DNA from: Paramarasmius palmivorus
Taxonomy: Eukaryota; Basidiomycota; Agaricomycetes; Agaricales; Marasmiaceae
Assembly: GCA_037176845.1 (NCBI GenBank)
Contig: JAYKXP010000005.1
Location: 1,141,457 to 1,205,456, forward strand
DNA: 64,000 nt
Reading direction: 5' to 3'
The position numbers and the translations under genes were made by a program. Shown here piece by piece: positions 48,059 through 58,499 of the stretch. Each line of letters starts with the position of its first letter. The first letter of the stretch is position 1. Under the pieces are notes generated by a model, which had not been told where the DNA came from, made no database searches, and saw nothing but the letters and a program-made list of their open reading frames with translations.

Positions 48059-48475
48059 CGGGTGGAGTCGTGATTGTAGCTCTTCTAGTGTGGTTTTTTT
48101 GTTCATGTTCCCTGCTGTATCTTTTCCAGTTTTGTCGCTCATTGCTGAGTCTTTATCCGCTATAATACCACTAATCGCACCAGCGCGGAACCGAGCCGAA
48201 CGATCTGTTTCTGTGTGTAACAGCCACATCTCAACGTGAGCATTGAAATAGGTTTCCTCGCCAATACACGGTGTCAATTGCCAATACGTTAAGCACACCC
48301 TTCGATCAAATGTTCTTGATATATAAAAGATGGTGATGGGGCCAGCTCATCTCTTCATCCTTTCTCTCATCACCCCTTCAAACAACACCGTCCCTCTTTT
48401 TGTCCTAACAGGTCAGTGTCTCTCTTATCAGACGTAGTTGAACAATCATTCTTACTCGTGTTCTCAGTCCTTACA
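48059..48475. promoter_or_regulatory. Promoter of small secreted protein 2
   Basis: This 0.4 kb between FIP1 and the secreted-protein gene contains an ATATAAAAG TATA box at about 48321, some 155 bp before the start codon. A C/T-rich leader follows. The spacing is close to that upstream of its paralogue at 41470. Confidence 0.55.
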
Positions 48476-48988
48476 ATGCGCTTCTCTACAATCCTCGCAG
48501 GCCTGGCTTCCCTTGGATTCGTGTATGCCGGACAGGCTGCCAATCCTACTGGAACTGTTTCCGTCAATCCTACTACAATGACCGCCGGACAGGTATGTCG
48601 CGACACGGCTACATTTGAAACTGTCGAATCCAGGCTGATTCTCTATTCAGTTCATCGACGTAGCCTACGATAACACTGGAGCACAGAATCAACCAGCCTT
48701 CGTTGATTTTTACATCCAAGGGGAAATCTCACCCGGAAAGCCTACCAACTACTTCATGCTCTCTCGCAATCAATTTGGTGCACAGGATACGATGATCCAT
48801 TCCAATGTTTCTGTGTGTTGGGCCTCTTCTCATTCTGAACTTCTATCTCATTGAATCCACTTTGCCCACAGATCCCTATCGTCGCTGACACCCATGCTAC
48901 CAACTGGAAAGTTTGGGCATTTGCCACCTATCTCAAGAACGGACGAAATGAACTTGGAATGGTTTCAACACCCGTCACCGTCAATTAA
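48476..48988 (+). CDS. Small secreted protein 2
   Basis: This is a 131-residue paralogue of the protein at 41470-41999, of unknown function. The signal peptide is MRFSTILAGLASLGFVYAG. Three exons: 48476-48592, 48651-48812, 48872-48988. Both introns sit in phase 0 at the same alignment positions as in copy 1 (after GQ and after the segment following LSRNQFGAQD). The mature protein has no cysteine. Shared blocks are FVDFYIQG, LSRNQFGAQD and NWKVWAFATYL. The two copies are about 6.5 kb apart with three unrelated genes between them, so a simple tandem duplication has since been broken up or was dispersed. Confidence 0.82.
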
Positions 48989-49232
48989 AGCGATATATCC
49001 CTTTGCAGATGATGGAATTTGGAGAAGTGTTTGGACACTGTTTACGATCTTTACATATACCACTGTCTAATACCATGGCGGACCTCGCAACAGTAATCGA
49101 ACAAACCGAAATGGTATTGAATGGAGACTTCGAATCAGAACGTGGTCATCCGCTAACTGTGGAGAATCTCGCGTTTATTGCGCGTCATAGGTAATAGTAC
49201 ATACAGCAAAGAAAGCATACATTTGTCAGAGG

Positions 49233-51060
49233 TTAATATGGGTACTCTGTCAGCTTTTCCAGTTCATCACCATACTGCTTGCGTTGCTCATTGGCGCGTC
49301 CATCCAGATAATCCAACAGTACACTTCCATAATAGTCTCTTCCTCTGTGTCCCGCGATGTCCTCCGGCCAACTCCTTACCGCACTCGCTAGCCTTGCCGG
49401 CACACCCTTCTCTTTGCACATTTCCGGCAAGGGGACCACATAAGGCCTGATGGTAAACACGATGGCGCCAGTCAACGGCAGTCTCCTCAAAGTCTGCCTC
49501 TCGGTCCTGAATCGCATCGTTTCCGGTGCTACTTCAGGCACCTCGTCAGGTGCACGGGCACCAGCATACGTATCTTCGTTGCCGAACATAGTCCTCGACC
49601 AAGCCAACTCGCCTGGATCCACAAGATCTTCGTCTTCCTTTTGTGGAGGAATGTCACTGGGAGGTGCCCCAGTTCGGCGTCTCGAGTCAGGTTTGACGAT
49701 TTGAAAGAAATAGTTGTTTCTGACGACTGGCTTTTCAACGGGCATACGTTTGAAGAAACGTTCCAAAGAAACTTGAAGTTTTTCGGGATCTGGACGATGT
49801 TATCACTAGGCAAATATGCAACAAGGACCGTGAAGTAATACATACATTGAGGAACGTGCCCACTAGTGTGAATCTCATCGAGGGGTAAACCGATCTTGTC
49901 ACGAAGCCGCCAAACTCCTGGTGCGTATGGTGAGTTTTTGCTCTCACTAAGAGAGATGTACATACCTGGAATCACGATTGAACCTCCCTGAAAATAGTAT
50001 TTCCCATCGGTACCTTCAAGCATGAGCGCAAGGTCATCTTGTATACTTATAACATGTTAATTCATCGCTATTAACTATCCGGCTATTTGCAACACTCACA
50101 GAAGACTCGAAACCCGCAACGCCTCTTCGGCCTCATCCAAGCTCACATCTCTGAATACCATCTTTTCTACATCCTGAAGCAGAGGCAGAGGGAGCTCCAA
50201 GGTCGCATCTACCGGAACAATCTTGACACTTTTGATAGCTCGAGAAGAGTCACGAGTTGCAATGAAGGTCGTTGGATATCGCTTGGTGAGATATTCCGCA
50301 AGTTCATGAACGAGTTCTATGGCTGGAATGATGGATGGGCTCAGTGAACCAGCTCTGAAATAGATAGGAGCGAAACGCAGTACCACTGTGCCCCCCAGAC
50401 CTGACCAGCCCAAGCCTGTCGGGTAAGACTCGAAGAACATCCTTCCCCCTTGACTGAATACGATGCTTTTTGATTGCGTGATAGAGAGAATACTGGTCAT
50501 CGAGCTGTACAGTTGGGCCATAAGCAAGCAGTTCGAATGATATATCGACGTGGAGAACAGTACCTCTATCCACTCGGACCAAGGCATTGCACGGATGCCC
50601 TAGAAAATATATTATTAAGAATTGCGAGCGGGGCGAGAATGTGCGTTTGAATAGACACCATTGTGACGCTTGACTGCCCGTGAGCAGGCTACCAAGAGCA
50701 AGGTCGATATAACATACTGATAAGCTCCCCAACGGAATGGTCTGTACGGAACGGGCTTCAAAGATCGCAGCTCTTCATTGCATGGCGGAAATGATGGGTA
50801 GTCAAACTTCATGGGGATCCACTCTGAAAATTGGTGTCGTTATCAATACAAAGAGTCGTCAGCCCAAAAGACGCACCTCCATTTTGTTTGCCATCCTTCT
50901 TCTCGTTGCTTGACGCGACATCTAGACCCTTCTTTTGCCGGTTTGACTGAACGTAAAGAAAACCACAAAGAAGTGCTGCCAAAGCCAAAGTTATGGTCTC
51001 GAGGCCGAAAACGTCGCCGAAATTCTGTTGTAACCAACCTACGGAAGATTTCAGATACAT
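49233..51060 (-). CDS. DUF3445 (HRQ-family) membrane-anchored protein
   Basis: DUF3445 proteins are related to haem-dependent oxidative N-demethylases; the reaction of fungal members is mostly untested. The start is ATG at 51060, with an N-terminal membrane anchor (ITLALAALLCGFLYVQ). WIPMKFDYPSFPPCN and PYRPFRWGAYQ open the catalytic domain. YLTKRYPTTFIATRD, GKYYFQGGSIVIPG, LDEIHTSGHVPQ, FFKRMPVEKPVVRNNYFFQI and FRTERQTLRRLPLTGAIVFT are the usual blocks in order. It has at least six short introns. Membrane anchoring suggests an ER or outer-membrane site, which is inference. Confidence 0.85.
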
Positions 51061-51349
51061 GATGCTGCGAAAAGGATTGAAGACGTTACTGTACCTTCGT
51101 TTCTGAATATATAAGTATCAAGGAAGAATTGGTCATGGGAGAAGAACCTTGGTCCTTGCCTGCTCGGATAAACTTCATTGTTTCGGGGCTCGACGAGCAA
51201 ACGCTTGTCCTCACACAATCTTGCAGAGTAAGTTTATCCGCAAAGGCTCTTGCTATTGGAACTGACTAAACTCTGCCAGATGATTCATGTTTTGAGATTT
51301 TCTGGGTTGCAGTGCACTGGCCTGCTGTAAATTTGCCAAGTATTTGCTC

Positions 51350-51535
51350 TGGCTCTCGGACCGGTAAACCCGTACGCCAGCCGAAGCATGACTGAAGCGT
51401 TCAATCTCTGCTCTCTTCCCTCACCAGCTCGCTCGGAGTTCCGTTTGTTGTTCTGACCTCCCCTTGGCCAAGCTGCCTACTAGTACTTCATACTAGGGAT
51501 GTGTTACAAGGTGGCACCACATATCCCAGTGCTTC
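51350..51535. repeat. Direct repeat, left copy (diverged)
   Basis: This segment shares GGCTCTCGGACCGGTAAACC and AAGCGTTCAATCTCTGCTCT (and flanking bases) with 52529-52733, in the same orientation about 1.18 kb away. Weaker similarity continues through a GGATGTG(T/C)TAC(A/G)AGGTG block. It lies downstream of the kinase-like gene, whereas the right copy is its immediate upstream region. The rest of the 51061-51589 gap holds no gene. Confidence 0.75.
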
Positions 51536-51589
51536 TGGACATTCCATCGCGTAGCAGTCGACTCGGGTTGAAGACCACTTTAGACAATA

Positions 51590-52510
51590 CTACAGTCCAA
51601 AAATCGTCCGCACCTGTTCCCCGAGCTCCGCATCTTTCTGAGCTTTCAAGAAAAACTCGTACCCGATCCTATCCTCACTCCTTGAGAACGCTAGCAACAA
51701 ATCTTGAATATCCTTGTTAGGAAAGCACGAATCCGTCGGGTCAAAACACTTGTAGTGGTGAATATCATTCATCCAGTCGATCAAGACAACCTGGGTCGTG
51801 TCATGGCGGAGATTACTCGAGCGGATATCCTGATGAAATATTTGTCGACTGTGTGCGGTTTCCAACGCTTTGACGGCAGTTTTGAACTGTTTTGTCGAAA
51901 AGTTGGCGCTACTCCAATCAAGCCGAAACCGACAACTCACCCAATCAATGAGTTTGTCAATATCCTCATGACAGGCCCGAAAAAACCTGGGGATAGTGTC
52001 GAACGAATAGGGAATGTATTCCATGACCAGAAGAGGAACGAGCTCATCTGCTATGGTCACCTAACAAAAAATAAACAGTTTCAGTACCAACTAATGTAAT
52101 AATTGCCGCCAACCACGCACTTCATGCATACCAAAAAACCAGGGGAGTATCGCCCCTTGCAAGTCCCAGAGAGAATCAAATGCCTTCCTTTGACAACCTG
52201 CGACATCTCCTGCAGTACGATCAATTCCCGCGCTCGGGTTGTACAGTACGTACGGATCCATCAGGGATGGTATGAAGAATTTGAAGACAATGTTGAAGGG
52301 GCTTTTTGCATCATTCGCCTTGCTGAGCCATACTTGAGTGTCGACATCATAGCCGGTTTGAAGAGCAGAAACGAGGGTGTATTCGGTGAGTATGCTGTAA
52401 GGTAGCTCAGGAAGAGGACGAAGATTCGTATTTGGAGGAGGCTGATGAGGACGTTCCAGGATCAGCGAGAATGTCTTGCCTATGGAAAGGGTCTTGAGCG
52501 CAATCGACAT
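51590..52510 (-). CDS. Protein-kinase-like fold protein
   Basis: This is a fungal protein with a kinase-like C-lobe. The start is ATG at 52510 (MSIALKTLSIGKTFSLILE). One intron around 52.06-52.11 kb joins the two exons to about 285 residues. Visible are VMEYIP (hinge-like), FHQDIRSSNL (catalytic HxD loop with Asn) and VVLIDW in place of the DFG magnesium loop. A Gly-rich loop and a clear VAIK lysine are not obvious. The FHQDI...N/LIDW pattern is common in the fungal kinase-like families related to FunK1 and aminoglycoside-phosphotransferase-type proteins. Activity and substrate are unknown. A direct repeat brackets the gene. Confidence 0.72.
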
Positions 52511-52528
52511 GGTGGGAATGATGAGATG

Positions 52529-52733
52529 TGGCTCTCGGACCGGTAAACCCGTTCAGTCCAGGATATTGCCGGCCGAAGCATGACCAAAGCGTTCAATCTC
52601 TGCTCTCTTCCCTCATCAGCACCAGCTTGGGATTCCATTGAGTGCTCTTACTTGCCCTTGATCAAGACGAACTGCCCACGGTTGATGCATATGACGGATG
52701 TGCTACGAGGTGACACCGCATATATCAGAATAT
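52529..52733. repeat. Direct repeat, right copy (promoter of kinase-like gene)
   Basis: This is the partner of 51350-51535. It begins 19 bp upstream of the kinase-like start codon, so it probably contains that gene's promoter. Compared with the left copy it carries an extra segment of about 12 bases (around TTCAGTCCAGGATATTG). Confidence 0.75.
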
Positions 52734-53039
52734 GTGGAATGGCTGGCTTCATGACCAGTTAATATTATACCACAAGCTTTTGAACGCACATGATAAGTAT
52801 CTAGACTCTCAGAGACTGGCGGATGATAATGATCTAGCTCACGAATCAACTAGAAACCGAGCTCTTTAAGTTCTTCAGGCGCGCATATGGACCTTAAGCA
52901 TCATCACACACGCTAGGCGTTCCCGATTATTACCACTTTGGATCGCACTGGCATTATGCCTCGAGTTGAGTTCGTATTGGTGTACCCTCCGGATCGATCT
53001 TCACTGACAGTTGTCATGTTTCAGATACCTGCCTCGGCA

Positions 53040-53328
53040 TTCATTTGAATATTCAGGGCTACACTCGGTTCTTGATAGTTGGATTATAGCGAAACACCTG
53101 GCTACACTTGCACCGTCGTGTATGACGCAGAAATCCTATGAGAGGTTGGCTATATTACTAGGGTGTAATCATACAGATTCGGTGAGCAACCTCTATTGTT
53201 ACTTAGGTGTCCTAGATGAACTGAATTCCGGTCATGCCTCATCTATCCGTGTATTCGTCAAACATGCTATGTATGCTTTTGACTCTCCTGGGTACCACGG
53301 TCAAATTGAAGTCAGACCTTTGATGTAG
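53040..53328 (+). pseudogene. Possible decayed copy of the orphan gene at 53482
   Basis: The stretch from about 53045 to 53155 resembles 53785-53900. Both contain TTGATAG(T/C)TGG(A/G)TTATAG followed by an alignable tail around GTATG-CAGA-ATTC-TTGGC. At protein level LDSWIIAKHLATL matches VDSWVIDDSEVLG. No intact frame matching the whole neighbour is present, and the open frame to 53328 then diverges. I read it as a broken tandem duplicate. Confidence 0.4.
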
Positions 53329-53481
53329 ATCCGCCTCGCGGTAGAACCTTATTTCGCCAAAATATCCACAGGTCTCTTTGGAACAATCATAGAAGGCCAA
53401 GTACACTGGTCTGGGATAGCATTACCACTTGGTGAACTCTGAGTATAAAGGAGTACCGATACAGCGCTCTTATGCTAGGAA

Positions 53482-53925
53482 ATGCAGATCAATCCCCTTG
53501 TCACCGCAGTTGTCAAAGTTGTCGGTGCTCTTCCACCTATCTCAGGCGGTAGCGACTGCTTTGTTTCGGCTAGAGTCACCAATAACTGGTATGAGCTCGG
53601 CGCGCAACGCTATCGCGTAGAGTTCCTGACTACCAAACCAGGCGTCGACATGCACACAGCTTGCGATACTTGGCATGCGCCGGCGGTCAGAAGTATGGTT
53701 TTCCTATCTTTGTAGGAGATTCGACGACTGACAGAAGTTTTGTTTGCAGATGGCTGCATGGGCGTTTGGCAAAATGTTCAGTGCTATTATAGCCCACTCG
53801 TTGATAGCTGGGTTATAGACGATAGTGAGGTACTTGGCCCGGCTGGGTCTAGTGCTATCGATTGTATGGCACAGAGATTCGCTGAGTCTTTGGCAGAAGA
53901 CCTAGCGTGCAAGATAGCTCCTTGA
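53482..53925 (+). CDS. Orphan small protein
   Basis: This is an unrecognised protein of 128 residues from two exons (53482-53692 and 53750-53925) joined by a 57-nt GT-AG intron. It has no signal peptide. It contains several Trp and Cys residues (SDCFVSARVTNNWYELG, DMHTACDTWHAP, CMGVWQNVQCYYS) and an acidic helical end (MAQRFAESLAEDLACKIAP). The in-frame splice and the continuous good coding look across the junction support a real gene. A similar but broken stretch lies just upstream. Confidence 0.55.
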
Positions 53926-54335
53926 GTCGATATATTGTAGAATCACATCTATTTATATAGCCCGGTGCTATCTTTTTTTACCAGGTACATAGACTGTTCG
54001 AAAGAATCATCACGCTTCACTTGACACAAAAACATACTTCTGATGTCCAACGTTCTTATAATAATACAAACTTCCGGAGCCACCAGACATCTGAACGATG
54101 TGGGTAAGGAGAATGAACATGAGGCCAGCCGTATTCCGATAACATATAAGGATAACGTGAAAGCGAGAGGGGTACAACGCAGCATTCAACTTGAAGAAGA
54201 TAGCCATAATGGACAGAGACAGCGTGTAGAGTCTGACGGGAAAAAAGTGGGTCCTATTGCACATAGTAGCCATTCTGAACGCGCGAGTCAAACGCGACTT
54301 CAGTGAACATTCTGGTAACTCACCCTTGAAGGATG
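53926..54335. other. Intergenic, hydrophobic minus-strand frame only
   Basis: A hydrophobic open frame at 54010-54291 (-) could encode membrane-like helices, but it lacks a supported start and overlaps the 3' side of the next minus-strand model. I do not call a gene. Confidence 0.4.
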
Positions 54336-55183
54336 TCAGTGATCACCACCAAGCTGATCAACGCCTGACGCAGCTTCATCCTGCCTCTCGTCTTCAGAAT
54401 CCGGAACAGGAGACAAGGTATATGCATAGGCAACTCTGCGGAAAGGCGGCGAAAGTCCCAATCGTTGGCTTGGTGTTTCCGTTGGCACGTAAGACTTGAA
54501 CGTTTCCGAACGATTCAGCAGCGGCGAAGCACCCTAAAAGTACAGGAAATAATCAGCGAGAAGGAGTCAAGAGGCTAATACGCACCTCCTTCTTCAATTT
54601 CTTGGACTTGGTCGGGGTACGATTCTCCTTCAACGTTCTCTTCCCAGTAGAACTCGGCATAGTCGCTGATCTTCGCATGACTGGCGACATAGATTGCGAG
54701 AGGAAAGGGCATTTTGCTGAGACTATCAGGATACTCCTCCCCCGCAGTGCCCCAACCAACTTCTCTATGAACCGCTTTTTCATTGTGTCGAATTCCGTGC
54801 TTGAACCTGGGCTACTTTGATTAGGCTTCTCAATTCTTCATTTTCTGCTTCCTTCTGGAGTAGGTTTTCCTTCAGATAGCGAGAGGTTTTCTTGGAGGAT
54901 TCGGTAAGACGTGCTTGTTTCGTAGGTCTATTAATCAACGAGTTCTTGCTCCAGGTCCTGTAGCGGGTAGCCGATTGAATGGGATTATACGAGCTGAGAT
55001 CTTGAAGTAAAGAGGAAGAATACGAGTTGTTTCATACCAAGATTCCTCTAGCTCAAATTCTGCCAATTTCTTCGTCCTGTAAACCGAAGAAATTGAGGGT
55101 TTTAGCAAGATATGAGCCCTGCGAGGAAGATTTGAGACCTTGTCAGTGATGATGGTCTTCATAGAATCCTGGATGGCTTTCAT
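54336..55183 (-). CDS. Unresolved Lys-rich / coiled-coil gene model
   Basis: Several minus-strand frames look protein-coding but cannot be joined with certainty. From 55181 one reads MKAIQDSMKTIITDK through FELEES, splices (GTATGA...CTCAG) into a basic coiled-coil segment (RYLKENLLQKEAENEELRSL) and stops near 54790. An ATG overlapping that stop (ATGA) opens a second frame (MKKRFIEKLVGALRGR) with a Lys-rich patch (RTPTKSKKLKKE). It splices in phase 0 to a Ser/Pro-rich exon ending in SGVDQLGGDH at 54336. Either these are two genes, there is an unseen intron, or a frameshift has broken one gene. I recognise no family. Confidence 0.4.
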
Positions 55184-57858
55184 GCATCCAACATCGTGTC
55201 CCGATGGTGTCCAGCTTGGAATGGATACTCTTCAGTGCTGCCTACTGGTTGTGGACATGATGGGAGTCTTGGTTTAGTGCTACTGCGCGTCTCGGATAGG
55301 TCTCGCTAGTATTTCATCTCCGACAAGTCATATAACCGTATTACCAAAGTCGCGTACAGTACATAAACACGCAAATATACCTACCAAAACATCTCACAAG
55401 AATGGGAAAAAAGAATTACAATATACAGGAATCAACCGAATAATGCCCGGGAGAGTGGTACAAATATAGTGGGTGTTAAATGGCGAGGTATGTGTGGTTG
55501 AACGTAAAAAGAATGTCATTTTCATGTTTATAGAATTGGAATATTTAGAATTGTTCGTATCGGGTTCGAGAAGCAGACAGCTAAAGTCTGATAGGTGGAG
55601 CTCTATGGAGTTCTGACGTGGTTTTCGTTTGCGTCTTGTGGAGATAATGCTCCTTCCCCTGGACATCAAAGAAAATGACAAGCCAAGTCAGGCAATGCTC
55701 GTTGGATAGAACAAGGTGAACGCACCTTTCTGTCAAGAGCTCTGGGTTTTCAGGGCGAGCCAGTATCCAATAGCGATGCGACCGGGGGCCTTTTCATCTA
55801 GAGGCTCGTGTCCATGCGTTGCTCGTGTTCAAGCGGTGCGACGAACATGAGTAACAGTGCTAGAAAGCATTTCATTATCCGAGGTCATAGGCATGAATGA
55901 ATATAATATAACGAGAACAGCTTTGTGCACCGGGATGATCGGGGAAGGTGTGAAACATCGCTTTTAGTTTTCCAATGGTGTTACGGATAAAAAAGCGGAC
56001 ACCTTCCCGCGGATGCGGAGTGTGACAGGATGCATGACGCCTCGACGTCCTCGGGATGGCTAGATTTGTACTCACCTGGCTGCTGTTGCGAGGATGCTGG
56101 CCATAACAAAACGATCCAAGCAATGTTGACGGCCCATGTCTTGTATTCGAGAGGCGGACGGAAGAAAAGTTCAAGTAATGATCTTTGCTTCTCCTCCTGA
56201 GAGACGCCAGTAATATGCGGATCTTGTCGCAATCACAATCTTTGATTGCTCGACTCATACTGTGACATCGTTGAAATGGAAAAATGTGAACTCGTACCGT
56301 ACTCATCAAAGCCGCTGCAAACATACCTGCAGTGATAAATCACTGCGAGTGCCTCCTTCGTCCAAACGTACCATCTGGGGTACGCCCCTCGGGAAGAAAA
56401 GCAGAAAATAAAACCAAAAAAAGTCGGCATGTTATCCATATACAGTGCGCAACGAAAAACACACAAAAGATGATGGAGACAACTGAGGAACTGTAGAATC
56501 TTCATTTTTGTGTAATGTTGCCCGACCACCCCGACCAGAAATTAACATGCTCCGCAAGGTTGTCGTATTTAGCGAGACTGTACGTCGCACAACACTCTGC
56601 CAGAAAGACCAATGAGCATGGCGAGCTGGTATACCACTGTACATCAGAATTAGCTATTCTCGTTGTTCACCGTGAAGGTAACGACATACCAACCGCTCTC
56701 TCCTCAAATGCCACTTCTTCTTGTCGAACATTTTGGCATGCCCAAAGGCAGACCACTCCATTTCCGAAAGGTCAAAACCCCATATTTACTGGCATTTCGG
56801 TACGGTAGACTTGGTGTTCTTGGCGTTCACTATAGTTGAAGTAGGTCGTCGACGAACAGGAAACTTATATCCCGAAATCGAGGGGGTATTGAAAAGATTT
56901 CTAGAGAATGGGGGATAGAGGGATATATGAGCGTGGAAGAAGGAGTCAAGGATTGGGCGGGTCAAAAGGGAAAAAATGTAAGGCGGCAGTGGTGAGCGGG
57001 TGGTTGGCTTCAAATCTATGCTTATGTAGGAAATATGGCGCTGGCGTGATGTCACATTTTCCCATGGCCTGGGGGGGTGGGGGGGGGGGGTGGGGGGGGC
57101 ATTCAGTCTAAATCCAAGTTCTCCACAACCCCCACAATGGGCAAGGCACTGGCGCAGATGACGACGAACCGACGACACTCATTGTCAGGCCTAATACGGC
57201 ATCTCTTTCGTGGATAGCTAAATAGTAACCTGATGCCTCAAACTCAAAAGTTCGACTAGTAACTCCTTGGTCAAATCGGATTTGAAGGCGTGAACCTTGC
57301 CCCGAGGGCCGAATCCCGATAACGATTTTCAAGCATGACAAATCTGGAGAGTGAAGGGAGAAACGTCGGGAAAGAGATGTACGATGAAGGCGGTGGAATA
57401 CTCCAAACCAGGATGACGAATGGTAAGGGTACAGGGAATGTGCTGCCTAGACAGGCTAAAGGTGGGTCATCGCCGAATGAGTGTTGGTAACATAAAAATA
57501 AGAGGGCAAGTAGCATTGGGTCAATAATCTAGGGCGGAAATGATGAGGACGTGGCTCGTGAACGCTACAAAGACAAAATTAGCACGGTGGAACGCTAAAG
57601 AAAGACGGCACCACAAGGCCTCACCGTTCATGAGTGTTCTTTCCTGGAATGTGGTATGCAGGTGAGCCTTTTGTTGCATGGTCGACACAACAACTTACCC
57701 GTCGATCAAACTCAGCTTTGCATTCAGTCGACTTGGAGGTGGTGGTGGTGTCACTGTAGACGGCATACAGTTCTTCTCCTCCAACGCCCACTCAAGCTTT
57801 TCGATCCATTCGGTCCAATACGTATTGGAAGTGTGTACCTAATCATATCTCAGAACAT
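55184..57858. other. Gene-poor stretch with a G-tract
   Basis: I find no gene I can support in these 2.7 kb. Minus-strand frames around 57.1-57.5 kb (for example LQIRFDQGVTSRTFEFEASG) look partly protein-like but have no defined start or partner exons. A long interrupted G-tract lies at 57071-57099. Confidence 0.45.
57071..57099 (+). repeat. Interrupted poly-G tract
   Basis: Twenty-nine bases consist only of G except for two single T interruptions (runs of 7, 12 and 8 G). This can form a G-quadruplex and is prone to slippage in replication and sequencing, so its exact length may be unreliable. Confidence 0.9.
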
Positions 57859-57861
57859 TCA

Positions 57862-58331
57862 CTGGGATATTTCCCATATCCCTTTACCTATGGCCTCGAA
57901 CGCGTTTCTGACCTTCTCAATCTGATCGTCGTCCATGGGGAGAAGAATGGTTTTGCCATCGACGACAAGACGTGGGTTCGGCGCTTCAGGATAGTTCCTG
58001 ACTCGGAGGTGCGCAATAGCGTCGAAGGCTAAAGCATGTTTTAAACTTTCCTGTGATAGTCGAGTCATTTAGCTGGTGTCTGCCTACAGAATTTCCATAC
58101 CTGGAGATTGACTACCAAAGTCATATCCGTGGTCTCCCCATCGTCCAATTTCTGGCCTTTGTAAGAATCCCAGGCGTCCACTATCGCGTCGGTTTCTATT
58201 GTAACTGACAATGACGAAGGTAAGAAGAAAAACAAGGTGGAAGCCGGGTTCCCATGTGCGTGTTTCAAGTCGCGAGGAGCTCCAGGTCCTCTCAGAATGA
58301 ACTCAGGAATCTCAAGGGTTGGAGATCTCAA
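57862..58331 (-). CDS. Partial or unresolved gene, two good exons
   Basis: Two minus-strand exons join in phase 0 over a GT-AG intron (about 58.03-58.11 kb; NLQ joined to ESLKHALAFDAIAHL). They read on to TILLPMDDDQIEKVRNAF and a stop after EISQ near 57862. The upstream exon contains ILRGPGAPRDLKHAHGNP and SLSVTIETDAIVDAWDSYKG. There is no ATG at the head of the open frame, so an upstream exon is missing from my model or the gene is truncated. I do not recognise the family. Confidence 0.45.
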
Positions 58332-58499
58332 GAGTCAAAACGCACTCGGGCGGCACTTCAGATTCCCACGAAAGCTATGCTGCTCCATTCGGCATCTGCC
58401 GTCATTCCTTGTCCTTCAATCTTGAACAGCTGCGCAAGAAAACTTGGTTGGGGAAAGTTGTCGGTTGAATAGCTGAATTCTGGGCGTGTCTATTGTTTT

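Noticed and set aside
54010..54291. Hydrophobic minus-strand frame resembling a membrane protein
   Set aside because: Probably the 3' UTR of the minus-strand model ending at 54336, or chance; no start or partner exon is supported.
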